DNA of 64,000 nt from Motilimonas pumila (GTDB lineage: Bacteria; Pseudomonadota; Gammaproteobacteria; Enterobacterales; CBDFNC01): the NCBI RefSeq assembly GCF_003596335.1, contig NZ_QZCH01000004.1, forward strand, positions 62,001 through 126,000. Direction: 5' to 3'. The position numbers were made by a program, and so were the translations under genes. The notes under the pieces were generated by a model, which saw only the letters and a program-made list of their open reading frames with translations, had not been told where the DNA came from and did not search any database. How positions within the stretch are numbered: position 1 is the first letter of the stretch; the number at the start of each line of letters is the position of its first letter. Shown piece after piece: positions 34,851 to 44,000 of this stretch.

Positions 34851-36500
34851 ATGATGATGTTTGAACATCCTTTACTCGCACTAAAGCATTGGTCTGAAAC
34901 GAATCCTAACGGCGTTTATCTACGCCAACCAGTGGCAGGACAGTTTCAGGATTACACGTGGGCAGAAGTTGCAGAGCAAGCGCAAAAGATGGCATCTGCC
35001 CTACAGGCCATGGGCTTTGAGGCGGGTGATCGCGTTGCTATCTTATCGAAAAACTGTGTTCAATGGTTTATTGCCGACTACGCCATCATGCTCGCCAACT
35101 TGGTCAGCGTGCCTATTTATGCTTCGGCCAACAGCGATACCATTCATTATGTGCTCAAGCACAGTGAAGCAAAAGCCATTTTTGTGGGTAACTTGGATAA
35201 TTGGTCTGAACAAGCAAAGGGGATCGAAGCTGACGTGTTACGTATCGCATTCCCTTTCGACACCATGCCCGCTGCCATGCATTGGCAGAAATTATTGAAA
35301 AATAACCAGCCGCTGGCGTTTGCTGAAGAATATGATCCTGCCGATAAAATGAGCATTATTTATACCTCCGGCAGTACGGGTGAGCCGAAGGGCGTTGTCA
35401 TGACGTGCGGTGCCTATGCTCAAGCCGCCAACAATATTTGCAAGGTATTAGCAGTAGAAGCGGGTGACAGAGCAATGTCTTATCTGCCTTTGGCGCACAT
35501 TACCGAACGCGTGTACATTCAAGGTACCTCCTTGATGTCAGGCTCGATTCAAGTCGCATTTGTCGAGTCGTTAGCCACTTTTAACGACAACCTTAAGTTT
35601 ATTAAGCCTACTTTATTCTTGTCTGTGCCAAGGCTATGGCTTAAGTTCCAACAGAGCATTCTTGAGAAAATGTCCCAACAAAAGCTCAATATTTTGCTCA
35701 AAATACCTTTCATTAACGGCATGGTGAAAAACAAGATAAAACAAGCGCTCGGCCTTGAAAAAGCCCGTCTGCTAGGTTGTGGCTCTGCTGCGGTTTCCAG
35801 TGAATTATTACTCTGGTATCAGCGTTTGGATATTAATATTTGCCAGGCATGGGGCATGTCTGAAACGTTGGCCTACGGCACCTTAAACGTTCCATTTAAT
35901 AAGGCGCGGATTGGCTCAGTGGGACGCGTCGGCCCCGGTGCAGAAATCAAGCTGTCTGAGGCAGGAGAGTTGCTGTTTAAAAGTGACGCCATGACGTCAA
36001 AATACTATTTGCAGCCTGAGCTCAGCAAAGACTTGTTCACCGAAGATGGATTTATTCGCACCGGCGATAAAGCTGAGATTGATGACGAGGGCTTTATGAC
36101 TATTACAGGCCGGGTGAAAGATATTTTTAAAACCGCCAAAGGTAAGTACGTGATGCCGGTGCCAATAGAAGCCAAGTTTGAAGACTCGGCTTTGATTGAT
36201 CAAGTGTGTGTCACTGGGGCAGGTTTACCGCAACCCATCGCGTTTGTGGTGTTGGCTGATGAAGTTAAACAGCAAGAGAAAAGTACACTCGAATCGGCTT
36301 TGACTGAACTATTAAATATTATTAATGGTAAGTTAGAGTCTCATGAGCGCTTAGACCGAGTAATCGTAATGGCCGAGCCGTGGACTATCGAGAACAATTT
36401 ATTGACCCCCACCTTGAAAGTGCGCCGCCATGTAGTTGAAGAGACCTACAAGCATTTGTTTGAAATGGAGCAAAAGCCTGTTTATTGGAGCGAACACTAA
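34851..36500 (+). CDS. AMP-dependent long-chain acyl-CoA synthetase
   Basis: A 549-residue ANL enzyme that activates a carboxylic acid, probably a long-chain fatty acid, to its CoA ester. Motifs: P-loop IIYTSGSTGEPKGVVMT (about 168-184), QAWGMSETLAYGT, the hinge TGDKAEIDDEGF and ITGRVKDIFKTAKGKYV, in which the AKGKYV stretch is typical of long-chain acyl-CoA synthetases. Three ATG codons in a row follow CTAAGGGG, so the exact start is uncertain by two residues. A stem without T tract follows at 36509-36531. No fatty-acid genes adjoin. Confidence 0.88.
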   Translation: MMMFEHPLLALKHWSETNPNGVYLRQPVAGQFQDYTWAEVAEQAQKMASALQAMGFEAGDRVAILSKNCVQWFIADYAIMLANLVSVPIYASANSDTIHYVLKHSEAKAIFVGNLDNWSEQAKGIEADVLRIAFPFDTMPAAMHWQKLLKNNQPLAFAEEYDPADKMSIIYTSGSTGEPKGVVMTCGAYAQAANNICKVLAVEAGDRAMSYLPLAHITERVYIQGTSLMSGSIQVAFVESLATFNDNLKFIKPTLFLSVPRLWLKFQQSILEKMSQQKLNILLKIPFINGMVKNKIKQALGLEKARLLGCGSAAVSSELLLWYQRLDINICQAWGMSETLAYGTLNVPFNKARIGSVGRVGPGAEIKLSEAGELLFKSDAMTSKYYLQPELSKDLFTEDGFIRTGDKAEIDDEGFMTITGRVKDIFKTAKGKYVMPVPIEAKFEDSALIDQVCVTGAGLPQPIAFVVLADEVKQQEKSTLESALTELLNIINGKLESHERLDRVIVMAEPWTIENNLLTPTLKVRRHVVEETYKHLFEMEQKPVYWSEH

Positions 36501-36688
36501 TTTAATAAGCTAGGGGCTCACTCCCCCTAGCGAAAGCATGAAAATGACACCTGCCTGCACAAAATACTTCAGCACCCTTTTGTTATAAGTTATTAGAATA
36601 TGAAATTAAAGATCTTATTCTTTTCTGTTATAAATGACAGCATAGTTTACGTTACCAAGTGTCGTGTTTGGATTTAGGAATTATTACT

Positions 36689-37657
36689 ATGAGCAAGTTG
36701 TACGCAGACAATTCACTCGCTATCGGCAATACGCCGTTAGTTCGTCTCAATCGAGTCACTAAAGGCAATGTCTTTGCAAAAGTAGAGAGTAGAAACCCTA
36801 GCTTTACTGTGAAATGTCGCATTGGTGCGAACATGATTTGGGATGCTGAGCAAAAAGGTAAGTTAAATCAAGAACAAGAGCTCATAGAGCCTACTAGTGG
36901 CAACACTGGCATTGCATTGGCATTTGTAGCAGCTTCTAGAGGTTATAAACTTACTCTTACAATGCCTAGCTCTATGAGTTTAGAGCGCAGAAAACTATTG
37001 AAAGCATTGGGTGCCAACTTAGTTCTGACGGACGCTGCGAAAGGTATGAAAGGTGCAATTGACAAAGCAAATGAAATTGCCAGCTCTCAACCAGATAAAT
37101 TTGTTCTGTTGCAGCAATTTGATAACCCAGCAAACCCCGCCATACATACTATGACGACAGGACCTGAAATCTGGGATGCGACTCAAGGCGATGTTGATGT
37201 TTTCGTGGCGGGTGTTGGAACCGGTGGTACGATCACTGGCGTCAGTCGTTATATCAAGCAACAACGTGGCAAAGACATCACATCTGTTGCAGTAGAGCCA
37301 GCTGAGTCCCCCGTAATTACTCAACACCTCGCGGGTCAATCGATAAAACCTGGTCCTCACAAAATCCAAGGTATTGGTGCAGGGTTTATTCCAAAGAACC
37401 TAGACTTACGTATTGTTGACCGAGTTGAGACTGTCACAAGCGAAGATGCTATTGCCATGGCTCGGAGGCTGATGAAAGAAGAAGGCATTCTAGCCGGTAT
37501 TTCATCGGGCGCAGCAGTAGTCGCGGCATCTCGATTAGCTGAGCAAGACGAATTTAAAGATAAAAATATTGTAGTAATACTACCAAGTTCTGGCGAAAGA
37601 TATTTGAGTAGCGCTTTATTTGATGGCATTTTTGAAGATAAAGAACTTGTTCAATAA
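36689..37657 (+). CDS. cysK: cysteine synthase A (O-acetylserine sulfhydrylase)
   Basis: A 322-residue PLP enzyme that makes cysteine from O-acetylserine and sulfide. The PLP lysine is Lys42 in [14 protein letters not shown]. The substrate loop [10 protein letters not shown] and phosphate loop [10 protein letters not shown] are present, as is the C-terminal GISSGAAV. The start at 36689 matches the family N-terminus ([18 protein letters not shown]); an upstream in-frame GTG at 36659 would add ten residues. Own promoter region of about 190 bp; no CysB site identified. Confidence 0.94.
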   Translation: MSKLYADNSLAIGNTPLVRLNRVTKGNVFAKVESRNPSFTVKCRIGANMIWDAEQKGKLNQEQELIEPTSGNTGIALAFVAASRGYKLTLTMPSSMSLERRKLLKALGANLVLTDAAKGMKGAIDKANEIASSQPDKFVLLQQFDNPANPAIHTMTTGPEIWDATQGDVDVFVAGVGTGGTITGVSRYIKQQRGKDITSVAVEPAESPVITQHLAGQSIKPGPHKIQGIGAGFIPKNLDLRIVDRVETVTSEDAIAMARRLMKEEGILAGISSGAAVVAASRLAEQDEFKDKNIVVILPSSGERYLSSALFDGIFEDKELVQ

Positions 37658-37785
37658 GTAGTTTTTATGAACTTTGATGCATGTGCTGAGTGTCAGTTCA
37701 TGCATCACACTGCCTCTTCTCCAGTTGATAAATACTGGTAGCTTCAAATTCAAAGCTTGAACAACCCAGCACAAACGACCTGAAC

Positions 37786-38526
37786 CTAATCAGGCAATAA
37801 ATGAACCGGGATCACAGTGTCATAGCGCTCCCCACGATCAAGGGCTTGATACCATCTGTAAGAAGAGTTTTGTTGTGCTATCCACTGAATTCGCGCTTCA
37901 CTAGCACAATTTAAAGTTCTGGAGTTCAGAAAGTTGATATTTTTACCTTGGAATTTATCGACATTACTCGCATACAGAGCTAACAAACCATCGTAAATTC
38001 CGATTTCATGCTCCTTACTATACCTTTTTGCAACTTGCCAAAAGGTCTCAGAGCTGGCTCTTTCTATCGAGCAAACCTTCCCAACATTAGCTGCTGGAGG
38101 TGCTTTTTCACTTAATGGAGAAGGTGTGATCAGCTCCGGTGATAATTTCTTTAAAGCCAAGGGTTGTGGAGAAGGTGTCAAAGCTGCTACCAAGATAGGC
38201 TTAATCACTCGATAGGCCTGCAATTGGTGCTGTTCTTGATTAAAAACAAAACTATTTTTGCTAACCCTAACGATTCCATTCTCAGCACTAACATGATCTA
38301 ACCAGATTACTTTGTCACTACCAATCATAGTGATAGCAAACATCAATTCAGAAGTTGATGGCTCTTTTGCAGAAACACGAATATCAGCTTCAAAAGGATC
38401 TGTAGATATAATTCTGATTAACTCTACATAAGGCAACACCGAGGTTTGTGTAGCGGCATTTACTATTTTAAAAGTAGTAAATGCATACGCAAAGATGAAT
38501 ATAGTTAATAGATGCTTAAGCTTCAC
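37786..38526 (-). CDS. exported protein with FimV-type LysM domain
   Basis: A 246-residue protein with a signal peptide (about 1-24). An N-terminal domain (about 28-110), which may be the FimV-type beta domain, is followed by a proline-rich linker and a segment at about 152-207. That segment follows the FimV LysM pattern: the usual DTLW-IA becomes ETFWQVAKRY, then IYDGLLALYASNVDKF and KNINFLNSRTL. FimV proteins bind peptidoglycan and organise type IV pili and polar sites. This one lacks the long acidic C-terminus and TPR region of true FimV, so it is a small relative. Function inferred only at the level of cell-wall binding. Convergent with cysK. Confidence 0.65.
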   Translation of the reverse strand: MKLKHLLTIFIFAYAFTTFKIVNAATQTSVLPYVELIRIISTDPFEADIRVSAKEPSTSELMFAITMIGSDKVIWLDHVSAENGIVRVSKNSFVFNQEQHQLQAYRVIKPILVAALTPSPQPLALKKLSPELITPSPLSEKAPPAANVGKVCSIERASSETFWQVAKRYSKEHEIGIYDGLLALYASNVDKFQGKNINFLNSRTLNCASEARIQWIAQQNSSYRWYQALDRGERYDTVIPVHLLPD

Positions 38527-38829
38527 GGTAATATCCTTTTCCGTACATCAACAACGACTTAACCATGGAGTAGCTTTCATGCATTCCGTTGCACTTTAGC
38601 TCTCATATCGCGGGCATTGTACCACCTTTTCGGAGAAACTTAAAAAAACCTAAAACTTATTTCAAAACAGATTGTTACGCAATTTTTTTATAACAATTAC
38701 TTAACATAATTAAGTTTATGAACGAATGAGTAATGTGACGTTCAATATCATCCAACTCATTTCCTTCGAGCTTTCTATGGTGATGCATTATACAAGGATG
38801 AGGGAGAAGAGTAACAACCCGGCAACGGC
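38527..38829. other. intergenic region at the left edge of the exopolysaccharide locus
   Basis: 303 bp. It should hold the promoter of the FimV-like gene and the end of the exopolysaccharide operon transcript. I see no clear hairpin terminator, repeat or coding frame. Confidence 0.5.
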
Positions 38830-39633
38830 TCAGCCTAACTGCTTTAATTGCTCAAACAAGCTATTATTTAAGTCTGCAATATCAGGACTAAACGCGGGAA
38901 CACCTTGTTTACCTATGCTGTTTGCAAATATATTGGAACCAAATTTTTGGTCGTATGAAAGGTTACAAAAAGCGAATACTTTGGCGAGCACAGACTGCGG
39001 TTGAGTGACCAGTTGTTCATAATTTACTACAAGAACATCTGTTTGATTTGCCAGATTTAATTCAAATAATAAACTATTTCTTACATACCATTGCAAAGCA
39101 GCAGCATCGGTATCACTAATGTTATCTGTCACCACAGTCTGTAACAGTAATAAGTTTTTCGGGCTTAGTCCTTTCCCCCACCAAGAATCATCAACACCAC
39201 TACTCAATCGTTTAATTTGTTTTGCTTGGTTGCGAAACGATTTCAACATTGAGTTAACTACGTCACGATAATCTCGATAAATCCAAATCACTTTGACAGG
39301 AGCTAACTGCTCTTGTAAGTGTGGTATGGTTTCAAGCTCACACAAGGTTTTAATCACAAATGTCGGCGCTTGGCTGTTTTCTTTTAAGGCTTGAATAACC
39401 GAAATATCTCGCATTTGATAATTGGCAAAGGCGCGCTCGTCACGTTCGTGAAATACGTCAGTTTGTAAACTAAGATCTAGCATTTCCATCAACATGTTAG
39501 TTCCCGAACGCTGACACCCCGCAATTAAGATCGTTTGCTCTGACTGACAGGCATGCAACTTTTGGTAGGCTTTTTTGCCGACGGCACTGCCAATAGCTTT
39601 GCCCTGTTTTAATAACCCGGTTATAGATGGCAT
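38830..39633 (-). CDS. sulfotransferase family protein
   Basis: A 267-residue PAPS-dependent sulfotransferase-like protein. The 5'-phosphosulfate loop is AGCQRSGTNMLMEML (about 37-51) and the 3'-phosphate motif is IYRDYRDVVNSMLKS (about 103-117). No signal or membrane helix, so it acts in the cytoplasm. It overlaps the upstream glycosyltransferase gene by 13 bp and ends the minus-strand exopolysaccharide operon, so it probably sulfates a sugar of the polymer or its lipid-linked precursor. Specific substrate unknown. Confidence 0.82.
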   Translation of the reverse strand: MPSITGLLKQGKAIGSAVGKKAYQKLHACQSEQTILIAGCQRSGTNMLMEMLDLSLQTDVFHERDERAFANYQMRDISVIQALKENSQAPTFVIKTLCELETIPHLQEQLAPVKVIWIYRDYRDVVNSMLKSFRNQAKQIKRLSSGVDDSWWGKGLSPKNLLLLQTVVTDNISDTDAAALQWYVRNSLLFELNLANQTDVLVVNYEQLVTQPQSVLAKVFAFCNLSYDQKFGSNIFANSIGKQGVPAFSPDIADLNNSLFEQLKQLG

Positions 39634-40847
39634 GATGTCTGTTCCTGTGACATGTTGTGCTCCTGAGGGTCCGCTGTCATCTGTTGAAATTGTTCAACCA
39701 AGACCTCAACCCGGTAAGACCAGCTATTATCCTCGGCGTATTGAATAAGCGCTGATTTATCCCAATCTTGCTGACACGCTTGGGCGATACAAGGCAAAAG
39801 CTGCTCTGGCTGTGTAAAAGGATAGATGCTGCCCAATTTAGCATTCGCGACAACTTCAGCGTTACCGCCAACGTCGCTGGCAATTACTGGAATTCCGCAA
39901 GCCATGGCTTCGAGAATAACGTTGGCCCAGCCTTCATTCGCGCTAGCTAAAACAAATACGTCAGCCGCAGAAAGTACATGCTTAAGTTCAGCAGGAGCCT
40001 TTGCGCCCACAAAAAGTACTCGCTCAGAGACTTGGTGTTTGGCTGCAAGCTGCTCAAGGTGCTGGCGATAGTCTCCTTCGGCAGAAGCGCCGCCAACAAT
40101 GACGTATTTCACTCGCTCCGGCAATTTAGCTAAGCACTCAATAACCAAGTGAAAACCTTTGCGAGGAACCAAGCCGCCAACGGTGACGAGAACTTTATCA
40201 GTCACCAACAAACCTAAATCATGGCGAGCCTGACGTTTATCGACAGGACGAAATATTTCAGTGTCCACACCATTGCCCACCACTTGGATCTTACTGGCAT
40301 TTATACCCTGAGCAATCGCCACCTGTTTTAAAGAATCGGACACAGAAAAAATATGATTGGCGCGTGACCAAGCCTGCATGAGCTTTTTTGGCCATAAAGC
40401 TAAGTGAGGCACTTCTGTTCCTCTCAACGTGACAGAAAAGGGCTTGCCACACCACTGGCTTAAGTAGCTAGCTGCTAAGCCATCTGGAAAAGTAAAATGC
40501 GCATCGATGAGATCAAATTCAACCTGCGGGTGCCGTTTTAACCACTTGCGACACGCCAGAGCCATAAAAAAGCCATCGAAACGCCGGCCTATTCCAGGTA
40601 ACGCAAGAAATCTCGGATAGTACACCTCAATGCCTTCCACTTTCTCCTGTCGCTGAGGTTGTGGCCGATAATGCGGTCGCCACCAGCGGATAACACTTTG
40701 TAATGGAAACCAAGGCACAGGGCTAACTACAGTGATAGGTAACTGTTTGGCGACGCTAAACATGCGCTGTTTAATAAACAACCCCGCCATTGGCCTCACG
40801 GAACTTGGGAATAAACTGGATAAGACTAGCAGCTTAGGCTTTTTCAT
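39621..40847 (-). CDS. glycosyltransferase family 4
   Basis: A 408-residue GT-B enzyme. N-terminal acceptor domain (LVLSSLFPSSVRPMAGLFI), a central VVGNGVDTEIFRP hinge and the C-terminal donor site around EGWANVILEAMACGIPVIASDVGG, which fits the GT4 EX7E motif. It adds a sugar to the growing exopolysaccharide repeat. It overlaps the next upstream glycosyltransferase gene by 14 bp and the sulfotransferase gene by 13 bp, so translation is coupled. Confidence 0.88.
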   Translation of the reverse strand: MKKPKLLVLSSLFPSSVRPMAGLFIKQRMFSVAKQLPITVVSPVPWFPLQSVIRWWRPHYRPQPQRQEKVEGIEVYYPRFLALPGIGRRFDGFFMALACRKWLKRHPQVEFDLIDAHFTFPDGLAASYLSQWCGKPFSVTLRGTEVPHLALWPKKLMQAWSRANHIFSVSDSLKQVAIAQGINASKIQVVGNGVDTEIFRPVDKRQARHDLGLLVTDKVLVTVGGLVPRKGFHLVIECLAKLPERVKYVIVGGASAEGDYRQHLEQLAAKHQVSERVLFVGAKAPAELKHVLSAADVFVLASANEGWANVILEAMACGIPVIASDVGGNAEVVANAKLGSIYPFTQPEQLLPCIAQACQQDWDKSALIQYAEDNSWSYRVEVLVEQFQQMTADPQEHNMSQEQTSCHL

Positions 40848-42063
40848 TTTGCATCTCTGCCGTGTACCCTTCAGGCCATGGGTATACCTGCTGATAATTC
40901 GCTACGCTCACCGCCCAATTCCTTTGCTCTCGCACAAAGTCTAAACCGTGTTGCCAAATCTCAGGCCAGCGAGATTCGTCCTCGAAACAGGAGTGAATAG
41001 CTTTTGCCAGGGCCGGAACATCGCCCGCTTTAAACAAAAATCCGGTTTTCCCGTGATCGATGAGCTCTTGATGCCCGCCCACATCTGACGCCAATACCAA
41101 CTTACTTTGCGCCATGGCTTCTAATGGTTTTAGGGGGGTCACCGTTTCCGTTAAACGCATGCTTAGTCGTGGAAACACCAAGAGATCAATCACACTGTAA
41201 TAGCGGTTGACTTGATCGTGAGGAACTCGTCCCACAAAGGTCACTTTTCCCCCTAGACCTAATGATTTTACCTGAGCTTTTAAAGCTCGCTCTTGCGGCC
41301 CCCCCCCCACCAATAAAAGGTGGAAAGGCGAAGCAGATAATGCTTCATCGGCGAGAGCGCTGATCAATAAGCTCAAGCCTTCATAACCGTAATATGAGCC
41401 AATAAAGCCAAGAACCTTTTTACCTTGCAAAGATAAGCTCTGTTGTAATGGTTCATCGGCTTGGGTTAACGACTCAAACTTATCAATATCAACCGCATTA
41501 GGGATTAAAGTGATTTTGTCAGCTGCAATCCCTCTGTGGATCATGTCTTGTCGCAAACCATCACAAATAGTGGTGACCTTATCTGCGCGTTGTAAAACCC
41601 AAGTTTCAAGGGCTTTGGTGACTTTATATTTGACGCCATTTTCACTAGCTGTGCCGTGATCAACCGCGGCATCTTCCCAAAAGGCACGAACCTCATACAC
41701 CAGCGGCAAGCCACTCAACTTAGCTTGCCATAACCCTGCTAAGCCATTTAAGGCAGAAGAATGAGCATGAATAACATCTGGCTCAACTTGCTTCACCGCT
41801 CGATGCAACGCCCACATTAAACTCACGACGGTAAAGAGTTGATTCAGCAATGGCACCTTCATCAGCCACTGAATGCAAGGTGAGCGCATAAAAATCGTTT
41901 CACTGGCCATTTCTTGCCAATCTAGCCTTGGGCCTTGCTTAGCAGAAGTGAGGTGAAACGTTTTCCAACCTCGGCGCTGTTGCTGGCGCAAAATTGCCAA
42001 GGTGCGAAAGCTGTAACCACTGTGCAAGGGCACCGAATGATCCAGTACGTGGAGAATACGCAT
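40834..42063 (-). CDS. XrtA-associated glycosyltransferase (Daro_2409-like GT4)
   Basis: A 409-residue GT4 enzyme. Its N-terminus, MRILHVLDHSVPLHSGYSFR then TLAIL and FHLTSAKQG, is the hallmark of the glycosyltransferase linked to exosortase A loci (Daro_2409 family). The C-terminal donor site has ETVTPLKPLEAMAQSKLVLASDVGG. It lies between the amidotransferase and another glycosyltransferase, the usual setting. Acts at the cytoplasmic face on the lipid-linked repeat. Confidence 0.9.
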   Translation of the reverse strand: MRILHVLDHSVPLHSGYSFRTLAILRQQQRRGWKTFHLTSAKQGPRLDWQEMASETIFMRSPCIQWLMKVPLLNQLFTVVSLMWALHRAVKQVEPDVIHAHSSALNGLAGLWQAKLSGLPLVYEVRAFWEDAAVDHGTASENGVKYKVTKALETWVLQRADKVTTICDGLRQDMIHRGIAADKITLIPNAVDIDKFESLTQADEPLQQSLSLQGKKVLGFIGSYYGYEGLSLLISALADEALSASPFHLLLVGGGPQERALKAQVKSLGLGGKVTFVGRVPHDQVNRYYSVIDLLVFPRLSMRLTETVTPLKPLEAMAQSKLVLASDVGGHQELIDHGKTGFLFKAGDVPALAKAIHSCFEDESRWPEIWQHGLDFVREQRNWAVSVANYQQVYPWPEGYTAEMQNEKA

Positions 42064-42072
42064 TTATCCTCT

Positions 42073-43989
42073 CTAAGCTCTTGAGTCGAGTTGTTGTTGC
42101 GGCTGACCCGCTTGTTTTTTTAAAAAGGCTTCGAACATCAGCAAGGTCCAGAGCGCGGCGCTATGATCGCGCCGTCCGGATAAATGCTGCTCCACCAAAG
42201 TATTCAAATAATCTTGATTAAATAGCTGGGTTTGGCTCATTAAGCCACTTGATAAAGCTTGCTTAAGCTTGCCTTTCAGCGGACCTCTAAACCACTTTGC
42301 GAGTGGCACCGCAAACCCCATTTTTTTACGATACAGCACATCATTTGGCAAATAAGGCTCTAATGCCCGTTTAAAGATGGCTTTACCATTACTGCCTTGA
42401 AGTCTTTGCTCAGGTTTAACTTGGCAAGCCCATTCAACAAAGTGATGATCTAACAGCGGCACCCTCACTTCTAATGAATGCGCCATGCTGACTTTATCTA
42501 CCTTAGTTAAAATATCGCCCGGTAAATACGTCTTGAGATCGAGGTACTGCACCAAAGACAAAGCATCGTCACCATCAAATGCCTCTGCATGGTGCTGAAA
42601 CACTTCGATGCTGCGATATTGCGCTAACTGTTGCTTTAGCTTATCGCTAAAAAGCTGCGATTTTTGCTCTTCGGTAAAAATGGAAAAGTTATGAAAGTAA
42701 CCCTCTAAAGTGTCTCTGGCGAGGGCTTGAAAGGTCGTTTTAGCTCGCAGCACCTTGGGCGCCCAATCCGCCTTTGGGTACCACTGGCCAAGCGCCGAAA
42801 ATACCGGCTTGCGCGCGGATTCAGGCACTAAGCGACGCATTTTTTCTTCTTTCATATGCCATTGATAGCGCCGATAACCGGCAAAGACCTCATCGCCTCC
42901 GTCCCCAGATAACGCGACCGTGACTTGCTTCTTAGCCAATTCGCAAACTCGATAAGTGGGCATCGCAGAGCTATCGGCGAAAGGCTCGTCGTAAAAATAG
43001 GCCAACTCATCAAGCAGTTCAAAATCGTCAGCCGCTACCGTCTCTACTTGATGAGCTGTGTGGTAATGTTTGGCTACTTGCGCAGCAAAGTCAGTTTCAT
43101 TGTAGTCTTTTACGTCAAAGCCTATGGCACAAGTGTTCACCGCCTCAGGTTGGGCATTCGCCATCATGGCCACCACCGCGCTAGAATCAACGCCACCGGA
43201 TAAAAAAGCCCCCAGGGGCACTTCCGCCACCATGCGAATGTCGACAGCTTCTTTAAGCTTCTCTATTAGGGTATGCTCAGAGGTATCCACCGCTGCAGAA
43301 GGCTTGAACGAAACGTCCCAATACTGTCTCGGCATGGGCAGTGACTCCCCTTTTACAACTCTCAGACAGTGACCTGGACTCAGTTTAAAAACCTGTTCAA
43401 AAATGGTTTTGGGCTCCGGAATATAACCAAAAGAAAAGTAATCTGATATGGCGGCAGCAGAAAGCTCGCTCGGTAGCAAAGGGTGAACCTGCAACGACTT
43501 CAACTCAGACGCAAAAATAAATTCTCCCGAATGCAATAGAGCATAATGAAGTGGCTTAATGCCTAGACGGTCACGGGCGATAAACAGGCATTGCTGGTTC
43601 TTATCCCAAATAGCAAACGCAAACATGCCTCTAAGCTTATCAACAACTTGCTCACCCCAAGCTTGCCAACCTTTTAATATAACTTCGCTGTCACTTTGAC
43701 TACTAAAAACATAATCAAGCTGTTCAAGTTCTTGCCGTAACGATTTAAAGTTATATATCTCACCGTTAAATACCAAGCCAACGTCTTGCTCAGGCGTCAG
43801 CATAGGCTGTTGCCCAGAAGAGATATCGATAATGGATAAACGCCGATGCGCCAAGCCAACCCCAGGGCTCAAAAAGTGTCCACCTTCATCCGGGCCACGG
43901 TGAAATTGCACCTGATTCATAGCTTGCAGAATGTCTAGGTTAACCTCTGCTTGCCCCTGTGAATCAAATATCCCTGCTATCCCGCACAT
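42073..43989 (-). CDS. XrtA-associated asparagine synthase-like amidotransferase
   Basis: A 638-residue two-domain enzyme of the AsnB family. The N-terminal glutaminase starts with Cys2 in MCGIAGIFD and has the RGPDEGG and HRRLSIID motifs. The synthetase domain has the ATP PP-loop FLSGGVDSSAVVAMM (about 263-277) and SGDGGDEVFAGYRRY. In exosortase A loci such proteins are thought to amidate a sugar acid of the polysaccharide rather than aspartate; that is inference from context. Gap of 9 bp to the next gene. Confidence 0.9.
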   Translation of the reverse strand: MCGIAGIFDSQGQAEVNLDILQAMNQVQFHRGPDEGGHFLSPGVGLAHRRLSIIDISSGQQPMLTPEQDVGLVFNGEIYNFKSLRQELEQLDYVFSSQSDSEVILKGWQAWGEQVVDKLRGMFAFAIWDKNQQCLFIARDRLGIKPLHYALLHSGEFIFASELKSLQVHPLLPSELSAAAISDYFSFGYIPEPKTIFEQVFKLSPGHCLRVVKGESLPMPRQYWDVSFKPSAAVDTSEHTLIEKLKEAVDIRMVAEVPLGAFLSGGVDSSAVVAMMANAQPEAVNTCAIGFDVKDYNETDFAAQVAKHYHTAHQVETVAADDFELLDELAYFYDEPFADSSAMPTYRVCELAKKQVTVALSGDGGDEVFAGYRRYQWHMKEEKMRRLVPESARKPVFSALGQWYPKADWAPKVLRAKTTFQALARDTLEGYFHNFSIFTEEQKSQLFSDKLKQQLAQYRSIEVFQHHAEAFDGDDALSLVQYLDLKTYLPGDILTKVDKVSMAHSLEVRVPLLDHHFVEWACQVKPEQRLQGSNGKAIFKRALEPYLPNDVLYRKKMGFAVPLAKWFRGPLKGKLKQALSSGLMSQTQLFNQDYLNTLVEQHLSGRRDHSAALWTLLMFEAFLKKQAGQPQQQLDSRA

Positions 43990-44000
43990 GTAGCCTCCTG

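Noticed and set aside
36509-36531. GCTAGGGG/CCCCTAGC hairpin after the acyl-CoA synthetase as a terminator
   Set aside because: The stem is good but no T tract follows on either strand, so an intrinsic terminator cannot be claimed.
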